Below are positions 9,068-17,881 of a stretch of 64,000 bases of DNA, one piece after another (the stretch's first letter is position 1; every line of letters begins with the position of its first letter). The translations under genes were made by a program, and so were the position numbers. Origin of the DNA: Acidobacteriota bacterium (GTDB taxonomy: Bacteria; Acidobacteriota; Blastocatellia; Pyrinomonadales; Pyrinomonadaceae); assembly GCA_016715115.1 (NCBI GenBank), contig JADKBM010000011.1, forward strand, positions 1-64,000, written 5' to 3'. Under the pieces are notes generated by a model that did not search any database, was not told where the DNA came from, and was given only the letters and a program-made list of their open reading frames with translations.

Positions 9068-11116
9068 ATGGATCCCGAAAAATGGAACAAGATTAAGCAG
9101 GTCGTGAATGACGCTTTGGAACTCGAGCCATCGGAACGTCTGGAATTTCTCGAGCGTTTCGATGCTGAGATTCGGGCCGAGGTCGAATCGCTGCTGGCGT
9201 TTGAGGATTCGTCCCGCGACGAATTCGGGATATCGGCGGTGGACTTGTCGAGCGGCTTTTTTGCCGATGACGATTCGACTTCTCTGGCCGGCGAGACCAT
9301 CGGCGCTTACCGGATCGTCTCCGAGATCGGCGAGGGCGGTATGGGCGCGGTGTATCTGGCTGAACGCGCGGACGGCAAATTCGAACAGCGCGTTGCGCTG
9401 AAATTGCTGCGTCGCGAGATGAATACGGCAGCCTTCCGGCGACGATTCGAACAGGAACGGACGATTCTGGCGGCGTTGGAGCATCCGAACATCGCGCGGC
9501 TGCTCGATGCCGGAACGACGGATGACCGCATCCCGTTCCTTGCGATGGAGTACATCGAAGGTCTGCCGATCGATCAGTATTGCAGAGTCCACGGACTCGG
9601 CCTGCAAGAGCGTCTCAATTTGTTCCGCAAGATCTGCGCCGGAGTGGCCTTCGCGCATCGCAATCTCGTTGTGCACCGCGACCTGAAACCATCGAATATT
9701 TTGATCAATGCCTCGGGCGAGCCGAAATTGCTCGATTTCGGGATCTCGAAGTTCATTTCAGAAGATTTCCCGGGGGCGAAAACCGCAACCGTCACGCGTC
9801 TCGGCGCGATGACTCCGAGCTATGCGTCGCCCGAGCAACTTCAGAGCCGAAGCGTCACGACCGCGACCGACATCTACAGTCTCGGCGTGATTCTGTTCGA
9901 ATTGTTGAGCGGTCATCGCCCGTTCGAATCAAACGAAAGAAGTCTCAAGGAGATATATCGCGCCGTCGTCGAGTCGGAACCGCGTCGGCCGTCGGCGGTG
10001 ATCTCCGAATCGGGTTTCAACCCTTCCCGAACGGAAGACGAGACGGTCGCGTTTCCAGACCGCCAGACGAAGCCCGCGAAAACGAGCACCTCGTCGGCAT
10101 ACCTTGCCGTCAACCCGAGATCGGTTTCGGGCGATCTCGACAATATCGTCCTCAAGGCGCTGCAAAAAGAGCCTGAACGCCGTTATTCGTCGGCCGAAGC
10201 GTTCGCGGATGACATTCGGCGTCATCAGGAAGGACGACCGATCATGGCGCGTCCGAACACTCTCACCTATCGGGCCGGAAAGTTCGTCAGGCGAAATTTG
10301 GCCGCGGTCATCGCCGCCGCCGCGATCGCAGTTTCGATCATCGCCGGAATTTCGGCGACCCTTTGGCAAGCGCGGGTCGCACGGATCGAAAGCGCACGCG
10401 CCGCAAAACGGTTCAACGATGTCCGCAAACTCGCGAATTCATACATTTTCGATGTTTACCCGGAGATCGAGAACCTCGAAGGCGCGTTGAAGGCGCGCGA
10501 AAAGATCGTCGGCAACGCGCTTGCATATCTCGACGGTTTATCGGCCGAGGCCTCGGACGATCTTCAATTGCAGGGCGAATTGGCGACCGCGTACGAGAAG
10601 ATCGGCGATGTCCAGGGAGCCTTGAACAATTCGAGTTTGGGGAATATCGAAGCCGGGCTCGAGAGTTACCGCAAAGCGCGAATGCTGCGCGAGGCGATCA
10701 GTACGGCCGATCCGGCGGATCTGGGCGCGTTGGAGAGGCTCGCAAACAATTACTACACGACGGCGCGAACGCTTTGGAACAACACCGAAACAGCCAAAGC
10801 CGAGGAAATGTTCGAAAAAGGGCTGAAATTGCGCCGCGAACTCGTTGCGGCCCAACCGGCTTCGGCCGAAGCGAAGAACCGTTTGGCCGTGCTGCTGATC
10901 GATTACGGGGCGATTCCGGTGTTCAATTCGCAAACCGAACGGGCCGTGGGATTGTTTGAAGAGGCGCTCGCGATCGTCGAAAGCCTGCGTCGCGCGCAGC
11001 CCGAAAACGCTGATTTCAAAAAGACGATGACGCGTTTGCTCCGGAATTATGAGCAAATCGAAGGGTTCGCTCGGCGATTACGAAGGCGGAATCCGCGGGC
11101 TGACGCAGGCGGTTGA
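9068..11116 (+). CDS. Transmembrane Ser/Thr protein kinase (PknB type) with TPRs, N-terminal part of a frameshifted gene
   Basis: Contains a complete eukaryotic-type kinase domain: glycine loop IGEGGMGAVYLA (about 87-98), ATP-binding Lys112 (VALKLL), HRDLKPSN with catalytic Asp205, DFG at 223-225 and a TPSYASPEQL activation segment. One transmembrane helix lies at about residues 411-433, followed by TPR-like helices for ligand or partner binding outside the membrane. A GAGGAG ribosome site precedes the ATG. The TPR frame breaks near 11060: family-like sequence continues in the frame of the next entry, and the last ~18 residues here (RRLRRRNPRADAGG) are out-of-frame. One extra base in GAAGGGTTCG (about 11060-11067) explains it. 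It probably works with the upstream ECF sigma factor. Confidence 0.88.
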   Translation: MDPEKWNKIKQVVNDALELEPSERLEFLERFDAEIRAEVESLLAFEDSSRDEFGISAVDLSSGFFADDDSTSLAGETIGAYRIVSEIGEGGMGAVYLAERADGKFEQRVALKLLRREMNTAAFRRRFEQERTILAALEHPNIARLLDAGTTDDRIPFLAMEYIEGLPIDQYCRVHGLGLQERLNLFRKICAGVAFAHRNLVVHRDLKPSNILINASGEPKLLDFGISKFISEDFPGAKTATVTRLGAMTPSYASPEQLQSRSVTTATDIYSLGVILFELLSGHRPFESNERSLKEIYRAVVESEPRRPSAVISESGFNPSRTEDETVAFPDRQTKPAKTSTSSAYLAVNPRSVSGDLDNIVLKALQKEPERRYSSAEAFADDIRRHQEGRPIMARPNTLTYRAGKFVRRNLAAVIAAAAIAVSIIAGISATLWQARVARIESARAAKRFNDVRKLANSYIFDVYPEIENLEGALKAREKIVGNALAYLDGLSAEASDDLQLQGELATAYEKIGDVQGALNNSSLGNIEAGLESYRKARMLREAISTADPADLGALERLANNYYTTARTLWNNTETAKAEEMFEKGLKLRRELVAAQPASAEAKNRLAVLLIDYGAIPVFNSQTERAVGLFEEALAIVESLRRAQPENADFKKTMTRLLRNYEQIEGFARRLRRRNPRADAGG

Positions 11117-11801
11117 AGTAAGCCGCGAACTCGCCCGGGAATTTCCGAACGATTTCCGCGTTCAGCGCAGTGTTTGGCTGACAAATTCGATCTTCTGCGA
11201 ACTCTACATCGACAAACAGGACGGCCCGAACGCGGTTTCGACCTGTTCGCCGACGATCGATTTCCCGAAAGCCGCATTGGCGAAGGAACCCGAAAACGGG
11301 GTCGTCGCCTATGATCTCGCAATTTCATATTTCAACACCGCCCGCGCGATGCGGCTGGCCGGCCGATTTCCGGAAGTAATCGAAAATTGTGACGCCGCGA
11401 TGGCGGTAATGACCAAACTTTCCGCGAAAGAATCGGGAAATGCCGAATATCGGCGAAATCTGGCGATCTACGAAACCGAACGCGCCCGCGCGCTGATCGG
11501 TCTACGGCAATTCGACCGGGCGCTTGCCGGACTTCAGAAAACGATCGAGATTCTGTCGCCGATCGTCGAATCCGACCCGAAATCGACGACTTACCGTTAC
11601 GATCTTTCGATGTCGTACAGACTGTCGGCGCAGGCGCTATTTGAAAAGAATGAACGCTCACGCGCGCTTGAATCGGTCGCGAAGGCGATCGAGATCGTCA
11701 ACCGCCTGCGCGACGAGAACGCAATCCGCGACGCCGACAAGAATCTGGCGGCAGAACTGGAAAATGAAAGGGCGCGGTATTCCGGGGAACAAGCCAGATG
11801 A
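11049..11801 (+). CDS. C-terminal TPR part of the frameshifted Ser/Thr kinase
   Basis: The open frame continues the TPR array of the kinase: GSLGDYEGGIRGLTQAVEVSRELA follows directly on RLLRNYEQIE of the previous frame. Further helix pairs carry AVMTKLSAKE, RALIGLRQFDRALAGLQKTIEIL and RALESVAKAIEIVNRLRDE. The ATG at 11049 lies inside the upstream frame and is unlikely to be a native start; the true protein would be about 910 residues. The stop is followed immediately by the heptanucleotide array that fills the gap to kdsD. Confidence 0.75.
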   Translation: MSKSKGSLGDYEGGIRGLTQAVEVSRELAREFPNDFRVQRSVWLTNSIFCELYIDKQDGPNAVSTCSPTIDFPKAALAKEPENGVVAYDLAISYFNTARAMRLAGRFPEVIENCDAAMAVMTKLSAKESGNAEYRRNLAIYETERARALIGLRQFDRALAGLQKTIEILSPIVESDPKSTTYRYDLSMSYRLSAQALFEKNERSRALESVAKAIEIVNRLRDENAIRDADKNLAAELENERARYSGEQAR

Positions 11802-11817
11802 TCAGATTTTGAAATTC

Positions 11818-12085
11818 AAAAGGGCAGAAGGCAAGGGCAGAAGGCAAAGGGCAAAAGGCAAAGGGCAAAGTTCAAAGGGCAAAAGGCAAAGGGCAAAGGG
11901 CAAAGGGCAAAGGGCAAAAGGGCAAAAGGGCAAAGGGCAAAGGGCAAAAGGGCAAAGGGCAAAGGGCAAAAGGCAAAGGGCAAAGGGCAAAGGGCAAAGG
12001 GCAAAGGGCAAAGGGCAAAGGGCAAAGGGCAAAGGGCAAATTTGAAATCCGAGCAAATCGCAAATCGCAAATCGCAAATCGCAAA
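11818..12085. repeat. Long heptanucleotide tandem array (GGGCAAA)n then (CAAATCG)4
   Basis: About 220 bp of near-perfect GGGCAAA/GGCAAAG units with occasional extra A, then a 12-bp linker and four CAAATCG units. It fills the space between the convergent kinase (stop 11801) and kdsD (stop 12089) genes. Long open frames across it translate only as low-complexity KGQRAKG or LPFALCP and are not genes. No spacers separate the units, so it is not a CRISPR. Confidence 0.9.
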
Positions 12086-12088
12086 TCC

Positions 12089-13054
12089 TCAGAGTCCGCT
12101 TCGAACGACGTCGTGCAATCTCAGCAGTCCGACGCATTTTGTATTTTCAATCACCGGCAGGACGGAGATCTGCGACGGTCGGTTTTCCATTAGTTGCAGC
12201 GCGTCGTAGGCGAGCATTTCCGGAGAAGCGGTGATCGGGTCGGCGGTCATCATCTGCGCGGCGGTAAGCGTTGAGAAATCAGTCGGGGCGGTGCGTTCGA
12301 TGGTCCGGCGGAGATCGCCGTCGGTGACGATCCCGAGCAAGCCTCCGGAGTCATCGACGACGTTGACGGCGCCGAGCGCGAATTTCGAGATCGCTTTGAC
12401 GACGACAAGCCAGCCTGCCGACGGCGCGACGTTCGGGCTATCGTGCATCAGACTTGCGACCGTCAGCGTCAGGCGTTTGCCCAAACGTCCGGCCGGATGA
12501 TTCTCGGCGAAGTCCTTTTCGGTCAATCCCTTAGCTTCCATCAAAGTCATCGCCAGCGCGTCGCCGATCGCGAGCGCGACGGTCGTCGACGCGGTCGGCG
12601 CGAGATTGAGCGGGCAGGCTTCCTCGCCGACCGAGGCGTCGAGGACGATGTCTGATTGGCGGGCGAGCGTTGACGCAACGCTTCCGACGATCGCGATCAA
12701 AACGACGCCGCGATGTTTGATCGCCGGCAGGATCGTCAATATTTCGTCCGTTTCGCCCGAGTTCGAAAGCGCGATGACGACGTCGCCCGGCGCGATCACG
12801 CCGAGGCTGCCGTGAAGCGCGTCCGACGGATGGACGAAAACGGCGACGGTCCCGGTCGAGGTCATCGTTTGCGCGATCTTCTGCGCGATGACGCCCGATT
12901 TTCCGACGCCGGTGACGATGACTTTGCCGCCGCACGCGATGATCGAATCGATCGCGCGTTCGACCGCCGCCGCATCGAGATTTTCCGCCGACTGCTCGAT
13001 CGCGGCCGCTTCAAGCTTTAGCAGGCGGACGACTTGTTCGAATCTTGAACTCAC
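12089..13054 (-). CDS. kdsD: D-arabinose 5-phosphate isomerase (KdsD/KpsF/GutQ family)
   Basis: A 321-residue cytoplasmic enzyme that converts ribulose 5-phosphate to arabinose 5-phosphate, the first step to Kdo for lipopolysaccharide. The sugar isomerase (SIS) domain shows VTGVGKSGVIAQKIAQTM, the HPSDALHGSLG motif and ALSNSGETDEI (about residues 45-120). Two CBS domains follow (about 205-321), the first with LLGIVTDGDLRR and the second ending CVGLLRLHDVVRSGL. The presence of this enzyme fits a Gram-negative envelope. It stands alone, convergent with the kinase gene. Confidence 0.93.
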   Translation of the reverse strand: MSSRFEQVVRLLKLEAAAIEQSAENLDAAAVERAIDSIIACGGKVIVTGVGKSGVIAQKIAQTMTSTGTVAVFVHPSDALHGSLGVIAPGDVVIALSNSGETDEILTILPAIKHRGVVLIAIVGSVASTLARQSDIVLDASVGEEACPLNLAPTASTTVALAIGDALAMTLMEAKGLTEKDFAENHPAGRLGKRLTLTVASLMHDSPNVAPSAGWLVVVKAISKFALGAVNVVDDSGGLLGIVTDGDLRRTIERTAPTDFSTLTAAQMMTADPITASPEMLAYDALQLMENRPSQISVLPVIENTKCVGLLRLHDVVRSGL

Positions 13055-13144
13055 AGCTTAAGAGTTTGCGAATGTTTTCGTTTTTTCGCAAGTCGCATCG
13101 AAACCCGATTGTTTTGGATCGTGATTTGTGGCAAGGTTTTGTTA

Positions 13145-13909
13145 ATGAAATCGGAACTCGAATATCGTTCAGGATCACTGAACGCGGTCGGATGCGTGCG
13201 CGAAGGGTTTGCCGCGATCAAGCCGTTTTATCCGTTGTTTGTCGGAATGATCGTCATCCAGTTTTTGGCCGGTTTGTTGGCAAGCCTTGTTCCGTTCGTC
13301 GGATCCGTGCTCAGCAGCGCCGTCGGAGCGTGTCTCGTATGCGGGCTTTTTATGGCTGTTTTTGCCTCTTTCCGGAGCGGGAAACCGACCATCTCGATGA
13401 TGTTCGAAGGCTTCAGCCGGTTTGTGCCGGTCGTGATCTTTGTTTTGATCCAGACGATCCCGTTCGTTGTCGTCGCCTCGATCGTCGTCGCCAACGGGAT
13501 GCTTCCGGAGGAGTTGACCGCGAACGCGGGACAGGAAATGACGCCGGAGAAGATCCAGGCGATCTTCGCGCAGATCGGCGCGCCGCTCGTGGCGATGTAC
13601 GCCGCGGCGTGGTTCGGATCGATGGTCATCAAGGCCTTTCTGTTTTTTGCGATGACGCTCGTCGCCGACCGCGACCTCGGAACGTCGGAGGCGATCCTTC
13701 TCAGCGCCAGGGCGTTTGTCGGAAACATCGGCGGAGTGGTCTTGCTGATGATCATTCAGACGGCATTGTTCATTGGCGGGTTACTGGCTTTCGTCATCGG
13801 ATTGATCTTTGTCGCGCCGATCATCTACGCCGCCGAAGCAGCGGCGTACCGGCAGGTTTTCGGGCTAAGAACTGAGAACGGAGAACTGAGAACTGAGAAC
13901 CGAATTTAG
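13145..13909 (+). CDS. Multi-pass membrane protein of unknown function
   Basis: A 254-residue protein with about five to six hydrophobic helices (PLFVGMIVIQFLAGLLASLV, VVIFVLIQTIPFVVVASIVV, AMYAAAWFGSMVIKAFLFF, VVLLMIIQTALFIGGLLAF). I place the start at ATG 13145 (MKSELEYRSGS), with AAGG upstream, rather than at 13109, because the extra residues are not family-like. The layout resembles bacterial membrane proteins with a DUF975/YciC-like fold, but I do not recognise it with confidence. Its last 14 codons (LRTENGELRTENRI) are made of the heptanucleotide repeat GAACTGA, so the repeat has grown into, or supplied, the C-terminus. Confidence 0.7.
   Translation: MKSELEYRSGSLNAVGCVREGFAAIKPFYPLFVGMIVIQFLAGLLASLVPFVGSVLSSAVGACLVCGLFMAVFASFRSGKPTISMMFEGFSRFVPVVIFVLIQTIPFVVVASIVVANGMLPEELTANAGQEMTPEKIQAIFAQIGAPLVAMYAAAWFGSMVIKAFLFFAMTLVADRDLGTSEAILLSARAFVGNIGGVVLLMIIQTALFIGGLLAFVIGLIFVAPIIYAAEAAAYRQVFGLRTENGELRTENRI
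13869..13903 (+). repeat. Five heptanucleotide units (GAACTGA) inside a gene end
   Basis: Units GAACTGA, GAACGGA, GAACTGA, GAACTGA, GAACCGA lie in tandem just before the stop codon of the membrane protein and 36 bp before the end of the convergent NTF2-like gene. Seven is not a multiple of three, so a change of one unit would alter the C-terminus. Confidence 0.75.
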
Positions 13910-13938
13910 AAAACGGAGACGACTGGATTTGAGGGGAG

Positions 13939-14820
13939 CTACGATGATTTCTCGATCTTGTTGAAAATATCCAGCACGATCTGCCATTTTCCGGCGCGAT
14001 GCTTCCAGATCTGCACGAAGTTCCAGCGGCTGACGGACTTGTCCTTGTGGGTCAACGAATAGACTCCCCAGGCATACATCATATTCCCGAAAATCTTCGA
14101 AGTGTTCGCGCTGAATTTCAGAAAACTTGAATCGGGGAATTCCTTTTCCAGCTTTTCGAGTCCGAGGAATGCGGGCTTTTTGCCAGTGAACGGAAGATGT
14201 CCTTCGCGAAGAACGATCGCGTCCTCGGCGAGGTAGTTGAAGTAACCGTTCGCCATACTCGTGTTCGAGAAAATGTCCGTGAAGATCTCGTCGCCGACGC
14301 CATTGCCGTTCGGAGTACCGCGGCCGGCGTCGAACGGCGATCTCCAGGCGGCGCTCGAAAGACTCTTCGCCGGATGGCCGATGCCGATGTCGAGCATCGC
14401 GCGGAACTGGCCGTCGGACTGTTTTTGCCAGATCGTGACGTATTCGCCGTAGGCGGTCGCCTTGTCGGTCTTTCCTTTCGGACGATACTCCCAGCCGCCG
14501 GTCGTGTAACCCAGTTTCCCATTCGATGAAACGTCCGCCCAGACCGGATTCCAGGCGAGCAGCGCCGGAGATTCCTGGCGGTTCTTCCAGGAGAGTTTGC
14601 CGTTGACCTCGGTCGGGTTGAAGATGATCCCGTCGTCGGCGAGATACGTCAGAAACGCCGTTTTCGTGCCTTTCTCGGCGGCGACCCGGGCGAATTCCTT
14701 TTCGGTCTCGACGAGTTTCTGAAGATCGGTCGTGACCATCGGAACCCTAACCGGTCTTTGGGCATTGACGGCGAAAAGACAAATTCCGGTGATCAAGACA
14801 GCGAACGCGATTCTCTTCAT
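13939..14820 (-). CDS. Exported protein with two NTF2/SnoaL-like (DUF4440-type) domains
   Basis: A 293-residue protein with a clear signal peptide (MKRIAFAVLITGICLFAVNA). Two copies of an NTF2-like fold can be traced. The first (about 33-145) begins LVETEKEFARVAAEKGTKTAFL and ends with YGEYVTIWQKQSDGQFRAML. The second (about 170-290) has YFNYLAEDAIVLREGHLPFTGKKPA and ends with WNFVQIWKHRAGKWQIVLDI. Each copy has the Trp-Lys-xx-Gly-Lys-Trp-like strand typical of DUF4440. The reaction or ligand is unknown. The first 120 bp upstream are shared with a divergent gene at 14943. Confidence 0.75.
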   Translation of the reverse strand: MKRIAFAVLITGICLFAVNAQRPVRVPMVTTDLQKLVETEKEFARVAAEKGTKTAFLTYLADDGIIFNPTEVNGKLSWKNRQESPALLAWNPVWADVSSNGKLGYTTGGWEYRPKGKTDKATAYGEYVTIWQKQSDGQFRAMLDIGIGHPAKSLSSAAWRSPFDAGRGTPNGNGVGDEIFTDIFSNTSMANGYFNYLAEDAIVLREGHLPFTGKKPAFLGLEKLEKEFPDSSFLKFSANTSKIFGNMMYAWGVYSLTHKDKSVSRWNFVQIWKHRAGKWQIVLDIFNKIEKSS

Positions 14821-14942
14821 TGCCGTATTTTACACAAAAAACTCGATTTCGCATCGCTGATCGTGGACTATCCGAAATCGCGGACAACTTCCGGGTTGTC
14901 GTTTCTATCTATTTAGCGATAAATTCTGTATCGAGGATTCCA

Positions 14943-15629
14943 ATGATAAGAAGACTGCTGCCAACGATCTTACTCGCGCTGATTGCTTTTGCGGGCGCCG
15001 CGAACGCGCAAACGGCCGAGGTCGCCCTCCGGCTCGACGAAAAATTCTTTGACGCGTTGCTTGAGGCCGTGTTCAAGAATTCGAGTCCGCCGGAGTTTCC
15101 GCTCTCCTTGAATACCACGGACTCGGACTCGTCCGAGAGTCTGGTGTCGAGTCTTTTCGGTCCGTCGGCGAGTTCGGCGGCGTGCAGCGAATCGATCAAA
15201 CTTCAGCGCGAGATCGACGGCGTCGCGACGGCGGTCAAATTCCGCGACGGGCAGATCCTCGCACCGATCGCCTTTACGGGCAACTACAACCCGCCGCTGA
15301 TCGGTTGCATCGACTTCGCCGGGGTCGCCGAAACGAGCGTCGAACTTGAGTTCGACAAAGCCAAGCAGTCGCTCGTCGGACGAGCCCGTGTCAATCAGGT
15401 GAATTTGAGCGGCGCGGGCGGAATCGGCGGCGGACTGCTGGCGCGGATGGTTCAGTCGTCGATCGACCGGAAGATCAATCCGATCAACATTTTGCAGATG
15501 GAAAGAGTTTCATTCACGATTCCCATCCAGAATTCGGGAAGCCTCAAAATGCGGGCCGTCGGGATCCGGCACGAGATCGCCGCCGGGGCGCTGAATGTTT
15601 ACGTGATGTACGAGTTCTTGAAAGATTAG
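14943..15629 (+). CDS. Exported protein of unknown function
   Basis: A 228-residue protein. The start at 14943 is chosen because it gives a clean signal peptide (MIRRLLPTILLALIAFAGAANAQ) after a GAGG ribosome site; an in-frame earlier start at 14820 would add 41 non-signal residues. The mature part has a Ser-rich stretch (SSESLVSSLFGPSASSAACSES), then beta-rich sequence with GQILAPIAFTGNYNPPLIGCIDF and two to three cysteines. No known enzyme motif is visible. It converges on dsbD with only 30 bp between the stops. Confidence 0.6.
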   Translation: MIRRLLPTILLALIAFAGAANAQTAEVALRLDEKFFDALLEAVFKNSSPPEFPLSLNTTDSDSSESLVSSLFGPSASSAACSESIKLQREIDGVATAVKFRDGQILAPIAFTGNYNPPLIGCIDFAGVAETSVELEFDKAKQSLVGRARVNQVNLSGAGGIGGGLLARMVQSSIDRKINPINILQMERVSFTIPIQNSGSLKMRAVGIRHEIAAGALNVYVMYEFLKD

Positions 15630-15659
15630 GTCGCGCGGGCGGATGCTAGCGGTCCGGAC

Positions 15660-17684
15660 TCACTTTCCGAGCCCTGACTTGAGGAAGTTCGCGAATTCCT
15701 CTTCATTTCGTGTCAAACCTTCAAATCTCGCGATGATCTCGTCGTTCGGCGTGACGATCGCGTAGAGCGGCATCGCGACGGTTCCGAAACGCGACTCCTG
15801 CATTTTTTGAAATCCTTCGTACGGTTCGCCCTCGCCGTCGGTGTAGAGGCGCACACGGATGAATTTCCCGAGTTCGGCGCGGACCAGCGGCTTCGGGAAC
15901 ATATTTACTTCCATCCAACGGCAGTTCGTGCAGGTGTAACCCGTGAAGTCGATGAAAACGGGTTTTTGCTGTTCCTTCGCCTGTTTCAGGGCGGTCGCGT
16001 AGTCGTTGACGACCCAGCCGAGTTCGCCGTTCTTCTCTCCCGTGGACGAGGTCATACTCTCCTTCGCCGGCGGCAGGAACGATTCGATCTCGCCGAGCTT
16101 TGCACCGAAAAGGCCGGTTAGAAGGTAGAACGCGAGCGTGGCGAAAAGAAACGCGTTCAGGACGCGGATCAATCCGACTTTGACTTCGCCGTAATCGTGG
16201 ACGAGTTTGAAGATCCCGAGAAGATAGAAAACGATCAGCACCGAAAGTCCGATCCAACCGGCGATCACGACCTCGCGCGTGAAAATCCCCCAGCCCCAGA
16301 CGAGATCGGCGTTAGACAGGAACTTGAGCGCCGCGCCGATCTCGAGGAATCCCATCACTACCTTGAGCGCGTTCATCCACCCGCCCGAACTCGGAAGCGA
16401 GTGCAGAAGCCGCGGCGCGACTGCGAGAATGAAGAACGGGAGCGCGAAAACGGACGAAAACGCGAGCATTCCGACGACCGGATAAAACAGTTTTCCATTG
16501 GCCGCGGCGACGAGGATGGTGCCGACGAGCGGCGCGGTGCAGGTGAACGAAGTTAACGAGAACGTGAGCCCCATCAACAGCAGTCCGAGCGTCCTGCTTC
16601 CTTCTTTCGAACGCGTCAGTTTGTCGAGCCGATTCAGGATCGATGGCGGTATACCGATGTTGTAAGCGCCCAGCAGGCTGAACGCGAACGCCAGAAAAAT
16701 GCCCATAATGAGCATATTTATCCAGGGGTTCGCCGCAAATTGGTTGATTCCCGCAGCGCCGAACAGAAGCGCCAGCGCGATTCCGAGCGCGGTGAAGGTC
16801 AGAATGATCCCGGCCGCATAGATCAACGCGTCCCGGATCGAACCGAGATGGCTCTCGGCGGCGTTCTTCGTAAAGTAAGAAACCGTGATCGGGATCATCG
16901 GAAAGACGCACGGCGTCAGCAGCGAGAGAGCGCCGAATGTCATCGCGAGCCAGATGAATCCCCAAAATCCGCCGTTCTCGAGATCGCCGCCGGCCGTCCG
17001 GTTCGGTTGCGAGACCTGCGAACGCGGAGCTTCGGAGTTGGTGTTCGATTCAACAAGCGCCGCCGCGTTTGACGCCGCATTGGCGGTGTTCGAATTGAGG
17101 TTGGCCGCCGTGTTGACGTTGACGTTGGCCGGCGTCGGAGTCGGAGTCGGGGTCGGTGTCGGACTTTCGGACGGGGAAGGACTCGGTGATGTCTTGCCGG
17201 CGCCGATCAACACCAGCGCCGTCGCTTTCAGGGTCTTCGGCGGCAGGCACACCGAATCGTTGCAGGCTTGATAACGAATGTTGACGGTTAGCGTCTGCTC
17301 GCCCTCGGGCGCGTCGGCGGCGACCGTGAAAGGAATCGTGAAGGTCGCGGAACCCGAATACGATTCCGTATTCATCTTGAAATTCTCGTCGAATTTGACC
17401 TTCGGTTTCGGGCCGCTCACGCCGTTCATCGCAAACACGCCCTCGCCAAACGAGATCTTGGTCGGGATCGGTCCGCCCGCGCCTTGCGAGATCGAATACA
17501 TATACCACGGCGCGGCGATATTCGCCGTCAGTTTCGCGGTGCCCTTCCCGCCCGGCGCGATCGATGTCGGCGACACACTTGCCGAAACTGAGACCGGGGC
17601 TTGCGCGACGGCCAAAGACGCGAGCGCCATCGAAACCGCTGCGGTCAGCAAAAATGTTTTGATAGTTCTTCCCAAAATACACAT
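15660..17684 (-). CDS. dsbD: Thiol:disulfide interchange protein DsbD
   Basis: A 674-residue inner-membrane reductant carrier that passes electrons from cytoplasmic thioredoxin to periplasmic thiols. A signal peptide (ending ASLAVAQ) and a periplasmic N-terminal domain (about 30-165, with FRxxACNDSVCLPP cysteines in YQACNDSVCLPPKTL) come first. A Pro/Thr- and Asn-rich linker follows (about 170-235). The membrane domain has PCVFPMIPITVSYF and FSLTSFTCTAPLVG cysteines. The C-terminal thioredoxin domain has the CTNC active site in FTGYTCTNCRWMEV (about residue 587). ATG 17684 is preferred over an upstream TTG. The three expected cysteine pairs are all present. Confidence 0.92.
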   Translation of the reverse strand: MCILGRTIKTFLLTAAVSMALASLAVAQAPVSVSASVSPTSIAPGGKGTAKLTANIAAPWYMYSISQGAGGPIPTKISFGEGVFAMNGVSGPKPKVKFDENFKMNTESYSGSATFTIPFTVAADAPEGEQTLTVNIRYQACNDSVCLPPKTLKATALVLIGAGKTSPSPSPSESPTPTPTPTPTPANVNVNTAANLNSNTANAASNAAALVESNTNSEAPRSQVSQPNRTAGGDLENGGFWGFIWLAMTFGALSLLTPCVFPMIPITVSYFTKNAAESHLGSIRDALIYAAGIILTFTALGIALALLFGAAGINQFAANPWINMLIMGIFLAFAFSLLGAYNIGIPPSILNRLDKLTRSKEGSRTLGLLLMGLTFSLTSFTCTAPLVGTILVAAANGKLFYPVVGMLAFSSVFALPFFILAVAPRLLHSLPSSGGWMNALKVVMGFLEIGAALKFLSNADLVWGWGIFTREVVIAGWIGLSVLIVFYLLGIFKLVHDYGEVKVGLIRVLNAFLFATLAFYLLTGLFGAKLGEIESFLPPAKESMTSSTGEKNGELGWVVNDYATALKQAKEQQKPVFIDFTGYTCTNCRWMEVNMFPKPLVRAELGKFIRVRLYTDGEGEPYEGFQKMQESRFGTVAMPLYAIVTPNDEIIARFEGLTRNEEEFANFLKSGLGK

Positions 17685-17881
17685 CAAGATTTCAAAGCTA
17701 ACATAGTTGCCGCGGGTTTCTCAAAAATCAATTCAAAGGGTCGCCGAAATTTCCTCGACTTTGAATCCGAGTCAAGCTGATGACGGAAATCCGATTTTTG
17801 GATCCGGTCGGCCGATTAGCTCAATTGCTGCGGCGCTTTCGGCATTGTGCCGGGAGATTTGTTAGAATCTAGGCCGAAGTT

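Noticed and set aside
11524..12045. Open frames across the GGGCAAA array
   Set aside because: They translate into simple KGQRAKG or LPFALCP periods and exist only because the repeat lacks stops.
11818..12085. Possible CRISPR array
   Set aside because: Units are 7 bp, contiguous and without spacers, and no cas gene is near.
17805..17881. tRNA-like stretch (GATTAGCTCAATTG) upstream of der
   Set aside because: The D-arm-like sequence has no matching anticodon or T arm (no GTTCGA loop) and no acceptor pairing.
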